Part shown: in pieces, positions 8,992 to 22,837 of the stretch
How the letters are laid out: every line of letters starts with the position of its first letter
Numbering within the stretch: position 1 is the stretch's first letter
NCBI RefSeq assembly: GCF_003367395.1
Contig: NZ_CP031417.1
Coordinates: forward strand, 2,542,001-2,606,000
Length of the DNA: 64,000 bases
From: Pseudolabrys taiwanensis
GTDB taxonomy: Bacteria; Pseudomonadota; Alphaproteobacteria; Rhizobiales; Xanthobacteraceae
Direction of reading: 5' to 3'
Notes under the pieces: model-generated
What the model saw: the letters and a program-made list of their open reading frames with translations, nothing else
What the model was told of the DNA's origin: nothing
Database searches by the model: none
Translations under genes and position numbers: made by a program

Positions 8992-9027
8992 GCATCATAT
9001 TTCGTGCATAGTGATGCCTTTGAGGCA
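8992..9027. promoter_or_regulatory. Candidate LysR operator (two inverted repeats)
   Basis: In the 240-base gap between the binding-protein gene and the LysR gene lie GCATCA-N14-TGATGC (8992-9017) and, overlapping it, TGCCT-TTG-AGGCA (9015-9027). LysR-type regulators usually bind dyads in the region shared with their divergent target, so these are the natural candidates. The assignment is by position and symmetry only. Confidence 0.45.
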
Positions 9028-9129
9028 CCATTGGCGCGGTTTTGGGCAATCGCAGTGAAGTTAGCCAAATCGAACCGGGCCGATAGGACAAGCTACTGAC
9101 TTAACATCCGAAATCGAGATCGCGCTGCC

Positions 9130-10050
9130 ATGCTTCATGCCCGCATTTTGGTCTATCTCGACGAGGTCGCCCGGCTCGGCTCGATCCGCCGGGCGGCGAC
9201 GCGCCTGAACGTCGCCTCCTCCGCCATCAACCGGCAGATCCTGGCGCTCGAGACTCAGCTCGGCGCGCCCATCTTCGAGCGGATGCCGCGGCGCTTGCGG
9301 CTCACGGCGACCGGCGAAGTGCTGATCGCGCATGTGCGTGAAACGCTGAAATCGCATCAGCGCGTGACCGCGCAGATCGAAGCGCTGAAGGGCCTCAAGC
9401 GTGGCGAAGTCACCATCGCCACCATGAACGGCATCGCCGCGGGACCACTGCCGAGCTTCATCGACAGCATCATGGCGAGCCATCCGCGCGTGCATATCCG
9501 GGTCAAAGTGGTGCCGCTCGACCTGATTCCAAATGCCGTGCTCACCGGCGACGCCGATATCGCGCTGGGCTACAATTATCCGATCACGCCGGGCCTGCGC
9601 GTGGTCGCGAGCCACGATATCCATCTTGGCGCCGTGGTCGCGCCGAACCATCCGCTCACCCAGCGGCGGCCGGCCTGGCTCGCGGATTGCCTGGAGTATC
9701 CTTTGGTCATCGGCGACCGCAGCATGACCATCCGGCCGATCGTCGACATGGCGTTCACCCGCGCCGGACTACCTTTGCACCCGACGATCGAGACCAATTC
9801 CATCGAATTCATGAGCCGCATCGCGCGCGCCGGCCGCGCCGTCAGCTTTCTCAACCCGGTCGACGTGGACGTCCATACCGCGCGCGGCGAACTGGTTTTC
9901 ATCCCGTTCCACGATCTCAATGTCGAGCCGGTGACCATGAAGCTCGCGGTACGCGCACGTGGCACGCTTGATGCATTTCCCAGCGTTTTGGTCGAAGAAT
10001 TGCGCCAGGCCATGCCGATGCTGCGGCGGGTCCGGCGCGATGACGAATAG
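9130..10050 (+). CDS. LysR family transcriptional regulator
   Basis: 306 aa. The winged helix-turn-helix is at about residues 1-62 (GSIRRAATRLNVASSAINRQILALETQLGAPIFERMPR), followed by a linker helix and a LysR-substrate domain (about 90-295). It is divergent from the importer-oxygenase operon (240 bases between starts) and is followed after 81 bases by the creatininase-like gene. It therefore probably controls both arms in response to the imported compound or a product. Its effector is unknown. Confidence 0.9.
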   Translation: MLHARILVYLDEVARLGSIRRAATRLNVASSAINRQILALETQLGAPIFERMPRRLRLTATGEVLIAHVRETLKSHQRVTAQIEALKGLKRGEVTIATMNGIAAGPLPSFIDSIMASHPRVHIRVKVVPLDLIPNAVLTGDADIALGYNYPITPGLRVVASHDIHLGAVVAPNHPLTQRRPAWLADCLEYPLVIGDRSMTIRPIVDMAFTRAGLPLHPTIETNSIEFMSRIARAGRAVSFLNPVDVDVHTARGELVFIPFHDLNVEPVTMKLAVRARGTLDAFPSVLVEELRQAMPMLRRVRRDDE

Positions 10051-10131
10051 GCATCGCTGCGAACGCAAGACGATGCTTCTCATGGCCGGCGCAGCCGCTA
10101 AGGTCTGCGCCGCCAACGAAAGGAAGAAACT

Positions 10132-10944
10132 TTGAGCGAACGAGCCTTCTTCTGGGGAGATCTCACGAGCGCGGAGTTCCGCACGCTCGATAAAGAGAAA
10201 ACCATCGCCATCCTGCCGGTCGCCGCGGTCGAGCAGCACGGGCCGCATCTGCCGGTGCTCACCGATACCGCTATCGCCGAGGGCATGCTGGGCGTGCTCA
10301 AGCGCATGCTCCCACCCGAATTGTCGGTGCTGGTGCTGCCGACGCAGGCCTACGGCAAGTCCAACGAGCATCTCCTTTCGCCCGGAACCGTGACGCTGAC
10401 GGCGCAGACGCTGATCGAGGTCGTCACCGAGATTGGCGCCAGCGTCGCGCGCGCCGGCTTGCGCAAGCTGGTGCTCATGAATTCGCACGGCGGCAACAGC
10501 GAGGTGCTCGGCATCGTCGCACGCGAACTGCGCGTCAAGCACGGCATGTTGTGCGTGCCGACGCATTGGCGTCGCTTCGGCCTGCCGTCCGGCATGTATA
10601 CGCCGCTCGAAGACAAATACGGCATTCACGCCGGCGACATCGAGACCTCGCTGATGCTCCACTTCCGCGCCGATCTGGTACGGCAGGACAAGGTGAAGAA
10701 CTTCGTCTCCAGCGGCATCGCCATGGAGAACGAGTTCACGCATCTGCGGCCCGGCGGCCAACACCCGTTCGGCTGGATCGCGCAGGACCTCAACCCGGAC
10801 GGCGCCGTTGGCGATGCGACCCTCGCCACCGCCGACAAGGGCCTCAAGACAGCCGAACATCAGGTCGAGGGCTTCATCGCGCTGCTGCGCGACATGACCT
10901 CCTTCTCACTGGATCGATTGCATGGCGCCGACACGATTCGCTGA
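10132..10944 (+). CDS. Creatininase family amidohydrolase
   Basis: 270 aa metal-dependent hydrolase. Family motifs are clear: an EQHGPHLPVLTD block near residues 30-41, NSHGGN near 121-126, and IHAGDIETS with a metal-binding Glu near 165-173. Family members hydrolyse cyclic amides such as creatinine, or act in formamide and mycofactocin-type reactions. The start is a TTG at 10132 with AGGAAG before it. The last 23 bases overlap the amidohydrolase gene. Together they suggest successive ring-opening and deamination steps; the true substrate is not known. Confidence 0.85.
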   Translation: MSERAFFWGDLTSAEFRTLDKEKTIAILPVAAVEQHGPHLPVLTDTAIAEGMLGVLKRMLPPELSVLVLPTQAYGKSNEHLLSPGTVTLTAQTLIEVVTEIGASVARAGLRKLVLMNSHGGNSEVLGIVARELRVKHGMLCVPTHWRRFGLPSGMYTPLEDKYGIHAGDIETSLMLHFRADLVRQDKVKNFVSSGIAMENEFTHLRPGGQHPFGWIAQDLNPDGAVGDATLATADKGLKTAEHQVEGFIALLRDMTSFSLDRLHGADTIR

Positions 10945-12289
10945 CATCGCATGGCCGAGCGCCCGCCGCTATTGGATCGTCAATGCGCGCGTGCCGGCCT
11001 GTCTCCTGAACGACGCGAGCGCGTTCACGGCGCGCGATGTTGAAGACCAAGCGCTGGCCGACATCCTGATCGAGAACGGCGCCTTTGCCCGCATCGAGCC
11101 GTCGTCCGACACGCGTGACGGTCTCGTCATCGACATCGGCGGGCGCCAGCTCTGGCCGACCTTGATCGACATCCACACCCATCTCGACAAGGGGCACACG
11201 GTCGAGCGCGGTCCCAATCCCGACGGCACCTTCCTCAACGCGCGCATCGCGACCGCGAACGACCGTCCGAACTGGACCATGCCGGACTTGCGCCGCCGCA
11301 TGCGTTTCGGCCTGCGTTGCGCCGAGGCGCATGGCGTCTCGGCGATCCGCACGCATATCGACACCTATCCGGAAACGATCGAACGAAGCTGGCCGGTCGT
11401 ACGCGAGCTGCGCGAGGAGTGGGCCGGGCGTATCGCGCTACAGGCCGTCTCGCTCTGCCCGGTCGATCTCTTGACGGGCGACTACGGCGATCGGGTCGCC
11501 CGCACGGTCGCGCAAGCGCAAGGCCTGCTCGGCGGCGTGACGCGTCCGGCGGAGGGCGATCATGCGGCCACGCCCGCCAACATCGCCGAGCAGCTCGACC
11601 GCCTGTTCACGCTCGCCGCGCGCCACGATATCGACGTCGACCTGCACGTCGACGAGACCCACGATCCGCTCGCGGCCAGCTTGCCGCACATTGCGCAAGC
11701 GGCGTTGCGCCATGGCTACAAGGGGCGCGTGACCTGCGGCCATTGCTGCAGCCTCGCGCAGCAGTCGGAATCCGATATCGACCGCACGCTGGACCTTGTC
11801 GCCGAAGCCGAGCTGTCGATCGTCACGCTACCGACCGTCAATCTCTATCTGCAGGACCGCACGCAAGGGCGCACGCCGCGTTGGCGCGGCGTCACCGTCG
11901 TGCACGAAATGCTCAAACGTGGCATCCGCGTCGCCGCGGCGGGCGATAACTGCCGCGACAGCTTCTACGCCTATGGCGACCATGACGTGTTCGACACCTT
12001 CCGGCAGGCCGTGCGCATTCTGCATCTCGATCATCCACTGACCATCGCGCCGGCCCTGGTCGGTGCGAACCCGTCGCGGATCGGCAAACTGGAGGGCCAT
12101 GGGTCTCTCGCGGTCGGCCAGCCCGCGCGCTTCGTCGTGTTCAATGCGCGCTCGCTCAACGAACTCGTCAGCCGTCCCCATGCCGACCGTATCGTGTTTC
12201 GCGACGGCGAGCGCCTGGTGACGCAAGTGCCCGACTATGACGAGTTGATCGAGCAAGACGAGCCGGCCGAAGCGGTCCGCGTCGCCTAG
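10922..12289 (+). CDS. Amidohydrolase, cytosine deaminase-like
   Basis: 455 aa metal-dependent hydrolase of the amidohydrolase superfamily. Metal ligands are visible as HTHLDKGHT (about 80-88), HVDETHD (about 241-247), a His in VTCGHCCS (about 273-280), and the catalytic Asp in AAGDNCRDSFYAYGDHD (about 340-356). This pattern is typical of cytosine deaminase/CodA and related triazine or isocytosine deaminases. It starts inside the end of the creatininase gene, so the two are coupled. Its likely role is deamination or ring hydrolysis of the imported heterocycle. Confidence 0.83.
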   Translation: MAPTRFADIAWPSARRYWIVNARVPACLLNDASAFTARDVEDQALADILIENGAFARIEPSSDTRDGLVIDIGGRQLWPTLIDIHTHLDKGHTVERGPNPDGTFLNARIATANDRPNWTMPDLRRRMRFGLRCAEAHGVSAIRTHIDTYPETIERSWPVVRELREEWAGRIALQAVSLCPVDLLTGDYGDRVARTVAQAQGLLGGVTRPAEGDHAATPANIAEQLDRLFTLAARHDIDVDLHVDETHDPLAASLPHIAQAALRHGYKGRVTCGHCCSLAQQSESDIDRTLDLVAEAELSIVTLPTVNLYLQDRTQGRTPRWRGVTVVHEMLKRGIRVAAAGDNCRDSFYAYGDHDVFDTFRQAVRILHLDHPLTIAPALVGANPSRIGKLEGHGSLAVGQPARFVVFNARSLNELVSRPHADRIVFRDGERLVTQVPDYDELIEQDEPAEAVRVA

Positions 12290-12303
12290 GGACGGGCAGT
12301 GTC

Positions 12304-12891
12304 ATGCGCATCCTCTATCTCTACTGCCATCCGCTGCCCGAGAGCTTCCACGCGGGCATTCGCGCCAAGGCGCTGGCGGCGCTGAAAGAGGCCGGCCACG
12401 AGGTCGACCTGCTCGATCTCTATGCCGAGAAGTTCGATCCGGTTCTCACCGAAGATGGCCGGCGCCATTATCACGACCCGGACCGCAATCAGAACGGCCT
12501 CGAATCTTACGTGGCGCGTCTGACCGCCGCCGACACGCTGGTGGTGCAGTTCCCGACCTGGTGCTTCGGCCCGCCGGCCATGCTCAAAGGTTTCTTCGAC
12601 CGCATGTTCATGCCCGGCGTCGCCTTCGACATCAGCGACCCGGCCGCGGTCAAGCCGATGCTCAAGAACATCAAGCGCATCGTCGGCATCGTCACGTACG
12701 GCCGTCCACGCTATATGGCGTTGTGGATGGGCGATCCGCCGCGCAAGATCGTGCGGCGCTACATCCGCTGGTTCACCGGCGGCAAAGCACGGACCGAGTA
12801 CCACGCGCTCTATCATCTCAACGTGGCGACCGACGGCCAGCGCGCGGCCTTCATGAATAAAGTAACACACGCCCTGCGGACGCTCGCCTAA
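12304..12891 (+). CDS. NAD(P)H:quinone oxidoreductase of the flavodoxin fold (MdaB/KefF-like)
   Basis: 195 aa. The N-terminal CHPLPESFHAGI is the FMN/FAD phosphate loop of the NQO1-like family, and VVQFPTWCFGPPAMLKGFFDRMF is the central family block. Such proteins reduce quinones by two electrons. It follows the amidohydrolase after 14 bases and ends the plus-strand catabolic operon. Because no Rieske reductase is nearby it might serve redox balance in the pathway, though transfer to the Rieske oxygenase would be atypical. Confidence 0.8.
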   Translation: MRILYLYCHPLPESFHAGIRAKALAALKEAGHEVDLLDLYAEKFDPVLTEDGRRHYHDPDRNQNGLESYVARLTAADTLVVQFPTWCFGPPAMLKGFFDRMFMPGVAFDISDPAAVKPMLKNIKRIVGIVTYGRPRYMALWMGDPPRKIVRRYIRWFTGGKARTEYHALYHLNVATDGQRAAFMNKVTHALRTLA

Positions 12892-12993
12892 CCTCACGGC
12901 TTGTTCATCCTGCCGCCACAAAGAGGCGGGAAGAACGCCCGGCATCACTTCGACGCACTCGACGCGCGTCGGCGGGAATGCTACGGGATTTTT

Positions 12994-13359
12994 ATGCGCG
13001 GCGTTTCGGTCATGGCATTCAGCTGGCTCTCGGTGGCGGACTTCCGCCGCTGGGTCGCCGTGCTTTGCGTGACAGTCTTCGTGTTCTCCCTCGTCACGCA
13101 TAAGGCGCACGACGACAACACGGTGTTCAACGCCTCGCCGTCGCATATCGCCAATGTCCTGAACAGCCACGCGCCCGACGCGCCGACCGGCGACATCAAG
13201 GCCGATGCGACACACTGCCATGCCTGCGTCAGCGCTTATCTGCCGATCGGTCATGACGTCGGCCGGACCGTGGCGCCCGTGGCGGAACTCGTGACATTCT
13301 TCCCCAATCCGCTGTTCGCCAGCGGCGCCAGACCCGACTTCCCTCCTCCCAAAGCCTGA
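12994..13359 (+). CDS. Small membrane-anchored protein with a CHAC motif, in the CzcI position
   Basis: 121 aa from the ATG at 12994 (a frame from 12901 is longer but has no support). One hydrophobic segment at about 16-33 (WVAVLCVTVFVFSLVTHK) is followed by a periplasmic part with HCHAC near residue 70 and a proline-rich end. A short Cys/His-bearing protein just before czcC occupies the place of CzcI or DUF2946-type proteins in metal efflux operons. I infer a role in metal sensing or delivery; I do not recognise the family firmly. Confidence 0.6.
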   Translation: MRGVSVMAFSWLSVADFRRWVAVLCVTVFVFSLVTHKAHDDNTVFNASPSHIANVLNSHAPDAPTGDIKADATHCHACVSAYLPIGHDVGRTVAPVAELVTFFPNPLFASGARPDFPPPKA

Positions 13360-13463
13360 CCTGAACGCTCGACACGCCACCGCGTGATCGCGCGGCTACC
13401 GACGCGCGGGGATTGCCCCGCCGCAAGCACATTCGTGCGTTTCGGAAAACAAGGTCAGGCTGA

Positions 13464-14740
13464 ATGTCTTCGTCAATGAGGCTGTGGCGAGCCGCGCTCG
13501 TCGCGTGCATGGTCGCCTGCGTTGCGACGCCGTCATGGGCGCAGCAAGGCGCTCATGCGCTCACGTTGCAGCAGGCGCTCAAGCGCGCGCTCGCGGCCAA
13601 TCCCCGGCTCACCGCGGCTGAACGCGATCTCGGCATCGCCGAGGGCCGCAGCCTGCAGGCCCGCGCCATCCCCAATCCGGAACTGTCGGCCGAGGGTGAG
13701 AACGCCTTCGGCTCCGGTCCCTATCGCGGCACACAGTCGCTCGAAACGACCTTGCAGTTGAGCCAGCTTGTCGAACTCGGCGGCAAACGCGACGCCCGCA
13801 TCGCGGCAGGGCTCGCCGGGGTCGATGCCGTGGCCTGGCAACGTCGCGCAACGCGCCTCGAAATTATGTCGGAGACGGCCGTCGGCTTCATCCAGGTTTT
13901 GTCCGAGCAACGGCGCATCCAGATTCTCGGCGACCACGTCACGGCGCTCGACCGGCTGCAACCGTTGTTGCAGCGGCGCGTGGAAGCCGGCGCCTCGTCG
14001 CGGCCGGAAGTGCTTCGCGCTCAGGTCGCCGCCGATCTGGTGCGTGTCGAGCGCGAGAAGGCGAAAGCCTTGCTGTCGACGGCGCGGCGTGAGCTCGCGA
14101 TGCTCATGGGCGACAACGCGCCCCGCTTCTCGTCGGTATCCGGCAATCTCGGCGTCATCCGGCGGCCGCCGCCGTTCCGTACGATCGTCGATGCCATCGA
14201 GAACAATCCGCAGCTCGTGCGTTGGACGGCCGTATGGGCTCAGCGCAATGCCGAGCTGCTGTCGGCACGGCTCAAGGTCGTGCCGGACGTGCGTGCCTCC
14301 GTCGGCTGGCGGCGCTTCCGTGAAAGCAGCGACAACGCGATGGTCTTCGGCCTGTCGATGACGCTGCCGCTCTGGGATCAGAACCAGGGCGACATCCTCG
14401 CCGCCCATGAATCGCGCGACAAGGTTCAGGCCGAGCGCGCGATCAACAAACTCGCGCTGCTGTCCATCGCCGGCCGCGCCTATGACACTGCCACCAGTGC
14501 CGTCCAGGAAATCGAACTGCTGCGCAACACCGTGCTGCCCAACGCACGCGACGCGGCGCGGGGCCTCGAGGAAGGCTACGGCCAAGGCCGCTACACCTTG
14601 CTCGAGCTGCTCGACGTTCAGGCCGCGCTGACCGAAGCCGCCCTACGCGAGCAGGATGCCCTGCGCAGTTTCCATATCGCTGTTGCCACCATCGAGGGCC
14701 TGGTTGGCCGGCCCTTCGCGATGGCACAAGGAGGAAGACG

Positions 14741-14744
<4 letters not shown>
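13464..14744 (+). CDS. czcC: Outer-membrane factor of metal efflux pump (CzcC, TolC family)
   Basis: 426 aa. The signal peptide is about 1-26 (ending PSWA-QQ). Two OEP/TolC repeats follow, each with long helical stretches (ALKRALAANPRLTAAERDLGIAEGRSLQARA near the start and NAMVFGLSMTLPLWDQNQGDILAA in the second half). It forms the outer-membrane channel of the tripartite pump with the two genes downstream. Its stop overlaps the czcB start by 4 bases. Confidence 0.88.
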
Positions 14745-19411
<4,667 letters not shown>

Positions 19412-19469
19412 TCACAACCAACCTGCCGACCAGATCGACCGTTTCACGTCTCACAGGAGGATGTTCTAG

Positions 19470-19850
19470 ATGACCAAGATCGGATGCGCGCTTGCCCTCG
19501 TCGCCGCTCTTTCGACCGCGGCGTTGGCGCAGCATAAGCACGGCGCCACCGGCCCTCATGGCGGGCCGATGGAGGACGTCGCCGGCGTTCACGCCGAGCT
19601 CGTCGCCTCCGGCACGGCCCTCGCCATCAATATCGTCGATGAGGACGGCAAGCCGGTCAAATCCGCCGGCTATTCCGCCTCGGCGCTGATCGTCACCGGC
19701 AATCAGCGCGAGACGGTCAAGCTGGAGCCTGCCGGCGAGTCCGCGCTGAAGGCGACGCTGAAGACCCCCGTTGCCGCCGACACGCAGGTGACGCTGATGC
19801 TGAAGACGGCGGACGGCAAGTCCGGCCAGGCCCGATTCAAGGTGAAGTAG
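19470..19850 (+). CDS. Small periplasmic protein with a His-rich N-terminus
   Basis: 126 aa. The signal peptide ends at about residue 20 (AALAQ). The mature protein begins HKHGATGPHGG, a likely divalent-metal binding stretch. The rest is a beta-rich domain with GKPVKSAGYSASALIV and ending ADGKSGQARFKVK. A perfect AGGAGG ribosome site lies before the ATG. It closes the czc operon and probably binds or buffers exported metal in the periplasm; the family is not named with confidence. Confidence 0.75.
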   Translation: MTKIGCALALVAALSTAALAQHKHGATGPHGGPMEDVAGVHAELVASGTALAINIVDEDGKPVKSAGYSASALIVTGNQRETVKLEPAGESALKATLKTPVAADTQVTLMLKTADGKSGQARFKVK

Positions 19851-19870
19851 TCCCTCGTTCGCAACTCAGG

Positions 19871-19894
19871 GCGCTGCGCTCACTTGCGCAGCGC
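19871..19894. terminator. Convergent stem-loop at the end of the czc operon and the fusion gene
   Basis: GCGCTGCGC and GCGCAGCGC form a perfect 9-bp stem around a 6-base loop. It starts 20 bases after the last czc-operon stop and contains the stop codon of the opposite gene in its loop. It could terminate the czc transcript and, read the other way, sits inside the end of the fusion gene. No T-run is seen on either side. Confidence 0.5.
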
Positions 19895-22606
19895 CTGCCG
19901 GTCGATCTTGCCCGTGCCCGTCTTGGGCAGTTCCGCCACATATTCGATGATGCGCGGGTATTTGAACGGCGTCAGCATCGACCGCACATGTGCGCGCAAT
20001 ATCTCGCTTTGCGCCTCGTCGCCGGTGCGGCCTTCCCTCAAATGCACCACCGCACGCAAGGTCATGCGGCGATCGGGCAACTCGTGCGCCAGGACCGCGC
20101 ATTCGTGCACGTCCGCGTGCTCGTTAAGGCATCGCTCCACTTCGAGCGGCCACACCCATTGGCCCGACACCTTGATCAGATCGTCGGCACGGCCCTGGAA
20201 GTAGTAGTAGCCGTCTTTCTCGACGAAGCGGTCGCCGGTGTACAGCCAATCGCCGCGCATCGTCTCGCGCGTCTTGTCGGGACGATTCCAGTAACGCGGC
20301 GCCGAGGAATGACCGCGCACGAGCATCACCCCCTCCTCGCCGGGCGCCGCGGGCTTGCCGTCGGGCGTCTCGAGCCGGATCTCATAGCCCGGCACCCACG
20401 CCCCGGCCGCGCCGATGCGATGGTCGTCATGCGTGTTGGACACATAGACGTGCAGCATCTCCGTCGAGCCGAGCCCTTCCGTCGGACCGTGCCCGGCCAG
20501 GCTCTTCCAGGCGTTGTAGACATCTTCCGACAGAACTTCGGCGGCGGACATCGATTGCCGCAACGACGACAGATCGCGGCGTTTGACGCCGTCGACCCGC
20601 GTGAGCGCCGTATAGAGCGTCGGCAGCCCGAACAGAACGGTGGGCTTGTATCGTTCGATCGTGTCGAGCACCGCTTCGGGCCGCGGCTGCCCCGGCATGA
20701 GCACGGTCGTCGCGCCGACGGAGAACGGAAACGTGAACGCATTGCCGAATCCGTACGCGAAGTAAATCTTCGGCACCGAGAAGCAGATGTCGTCTGGCCT
20801 GAGCTTGAGCGTGTGGTGGCCGAACGAAGCCTGCGTATAGGCCATGTCGTGATGAAGATGGACGATGCCCTTCGGCCGCCCGGTCGAACCGGACGAGTAC
20901 ATCCAGAACGCCATGTCGTTCGGACCGGTGTCGGCGCAAGCAAGCTGCCGTGACCGGCCGGACAGGAAGTCGCTCGCCGCGACGCATTTGGCGCCCGTGG
21001 CCGCGCCGTTGACGATGACGATCTTTTCCAGCGCCGTACCCTTGAGTGTCTCCGCCCCGAAGCTGTCGGCAAGCGACGCTTCGCACAATGCGATGCGCGC
21101 CTCGGTATCGTTCAAGAAGAAGTTGAGAACATCCGGCTTGGTTTGGATGTTCAACAGCACCGGCACGAAGCCGGCCCGCACCGCGCCGAAAAAGGCCGCG
21201 GGATAAACCGGCGTATCGTCGAGGAAGAAGGGAATGCGGTCGCCGCGCTTGAGACCCGCGGCAATGAAGGCATTGCCCCACCGCGCCGCCTCGGCGGCAA
21301 GCTCGGCATAGGTCAGGCTGCCGACCGGACCGATCACGGCAAGCTTGTCCGGGTTACGCTCGATGTTGTCCCACAGGATGGCCGAGCAGTTGGCGTGCGC
21401 CGTCCTGTCGAAACCGATCTCCACAGCACCCGGACTGTCGTCGGCAACCGGATCGCTCAGCGCCGCGCCACCCGCCGCGCGCTCGGCCTCGTAGCGCGCC
21501 ATGAAACCGGGAGCGATCTCGCGCAACCGCGCGACGTCCATGCGGCCCGATCGCGTGAGATAGTCGAACGCGAAGTCGAGCGGCGCGAGGTCCATCTTCT
21601 TGGCAAAGGTCTCGTACCAGGTCGCCGACGAATTCGCCGCGTCGACGATCCGCTTGGCGATCGGCGCGCGCTGCGCCTGATAGGCCGCCAAGGCTTCATC
21701 GCGATCCTTGTGCGAGGCCAAAGCGCGCACCAGCGCGATCGCGTCTTCCATGGCGAGACGCGTGCCGGAGCCGATGGAGAAGTGCGCGGTGTGCACGGCG
21801 TCTCCGAGCAGCGCGTATTTGCCGGCGACCCACTTCTTGCACCAGAGCCGCGGAAACTGCCGCCAGTGCGACTTGTTGGTGATCAGCCGCGCGCCTTCCA
21901 GCACATTGGCAAAAATCTCCTGACAGGCCGCCGCGCTTTCCTGCTCGTTGAGTTTGTCGAAGCCGTACCGCTGGAATGTCGGATCGTCGCACTCGACGAT
22001 GAAGGTGCTGCGGTTCGGCTCGAACCGATAATGATGCGCGTTGAACGCGCCCTTCTCGGTCCGCACGAAGGTTTGCGTCAGCGTATCGAACGGTCGCTCG
22101 GTGCCGAACCAGGCGAAATGGTTGTCGAAATACTCCATGGTCGGCTCGAACTGCGCCTCCATCGAACGGCGCACCAGCGAGTTCAAACCGTCGGCGCCGA
22201 CGATGAGATTGGCGTCCAATTCATCGAGCGAGGCGATCGCATGATTGAAACGAATCTCGACGCCGAGCGCTTGTGCGCGCTTGCGCAGGATCTCGATCAG
22301 CTCGAGCCGGCCGATGGCGGTGAAGCCGATGCCGTCCAGCGTCACCTGCCCTTGCGGCAGGTTGAGCGTCATGTTGCGCCACCGCTCCATGTGCGGCGTG
22401 ACGAGATCGTGCGTCTCTGGATCGTCGGCCTTGAGGAATTCGAGCGCCTGATCGGAGAAGACCACGCCGAAGCCGAACGTCGCGCCTTGCGGATTCTGTT
22501 CGGTCACGCGCAGCCGCACCTGCGGCATCAGGCGGCGCAAAAGGATCGCAGTGTAGAGCCCCGCCGGCCCGCCACCCAAGATCTCGACGCTGGAGACGCT
22601 TGCCAT
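19880..22606 (-). CDS. Fusion of aryl-CoA-type FAD monooxygenase and aryl-CoA ligase
   Basis: 908 aa in one uninterrupted frame. Residues 1 to about 385 form a class A flavin monooxygenase: FAD loop GGGPAG (11-16), the DG motif in VGADGLNS (about 137-144) and the GD motif in LGDAVHTAHFSIGSG (about 266-280). The last block is characteristic of salicylyl-CoA 5-hydroxylase and anthraniloyl-CoA monooxygenase. Residues from about 396 are an adenylate-forming ligase of the benzoate-CoA ligase type: P-loop YSSGSTGRPKG (about 570-580), ICFSVPKIYFAYGFGN, YTGDRF and the C-terminal catalytic Lys in PKTGTGKIDR. It probably makes an aryl-CoA and hydroxylates it. In known aryl-CoA monooxygenases the partner domain is an OYE-like reductase instead. 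Start at 22606 is set by GGGAGG 4 bases upstream. Confidence 0.85.
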   Translation of the reverse strand: MASVSSVEILGGGPAGLYTAILLRRLMPQVRLRVTEQNPQGATFGFGVVFSDQALEFLKADDPETHDLVTPHMERWRNMTLNLPQGQVTLDGIGFTAIGRLELIEILRKRAQALGVEIRFNHAIASLDELDANLIVGADGLNSLVRRSMEAQFEPTMEYFDNHFAWFGTERPFDTLTQTFVRTEKGAFNAHHYRFEPNRSTFIVECDDPTFQRYGFDKLNEQESAAACQEIFANVLEGARLITNKSHWRQFPRLWCKKWVAGKYALLGDAVHTAHFSIGSGTRLAMEDAIALVRALASHKDRDEALAAYQAQRAPIAKRIVDAANSSATWYETFAKKMDLAPLDFAFDYLTRSGRMDVARLREIAPGFMARYEAERAAGGAALSDPVADDSPGAVEIGFDRTAHANCSAILWDNIERNPDKLAVIGPVGSLTYAELAAEAARWGNAFIAAGLKRGDRIPFFLDDTPVYPAAFFGAVRAGFVPVLLNIQTKPDVLNFFLNDTEARIALCEASLADSFGAETLKGTALEKIVIVNGAATGAKCVAASDFLSGRSRQLACADTGPNDMAFWMYSSGSTGRPKGIVHLHHDMAYTQASFGHHTLKLRPDDICFSVPKIYFAYGFGNAFTFPFSVGATTVLMPGQPRPEAVLDTIERYKPTVLFGLPTLYTALTRVDGVKRRDLSSLRQSMSAAEVLSEDVYNAWKSLAGHGPTEGLGSTEMLHVYVSNTHDDHRIGAAGAWVPGYEIRLETPDGKPAAPGEEGVMLVRGHSSAPRYWNRPDKTRETMRGDWLYTGDRFVEKDGYYYFQGRADDLIKVSGQWVWPLEVERCLNEHADVHECAVLAHELPDRRMTLRAVVHLREGRTGDEAQSEILRAHVRSMLTPFKYPRIIEYVAELPKTGTGKIDRQALRK

Positions 22607-22653
22607 ATGTTCCTCCCAAGACGCTCGACGGCGCTTGCGACGGACGATAATAA

Positions 22654-22693
22654 GTTTTCCATTATACGCAATGCATTTCATATATTGGAAAAC
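22654..22693. promoter_or_regulatory. Candidate IclR operator upstream of the fusion gene
   Basis: GTTTTCCA (22654-22661) and TGGAAAAC (22686-22693) are perfect inverted arms with centres 32 bp apart, i.e. on one face of the helix. They flank an AT-rich stretch that probably holds the promoter of the fusion gene. The half-site TGGAAA is the same as in the E. coli IclR operator consensus, which fits the divergent IclR gene at 22838, though arm orientation differs. Assigned by symmetry and position only. Confidence 0.5.
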
Positions 22694-22837
22694 AAGATCC
22701 CCTAGGCTATTGATATCCTGTCTGTTTTACTGAGCCCGGCGGGCCTTCGACGAGCGGCGCTGGTCCCGGCGGCGCCGAGTTCCGCCGGCGGGCTGCGCGG
22801 CAGCATTGTTGTCGCCTGCAAAGTGGAAGCTTGAGCG

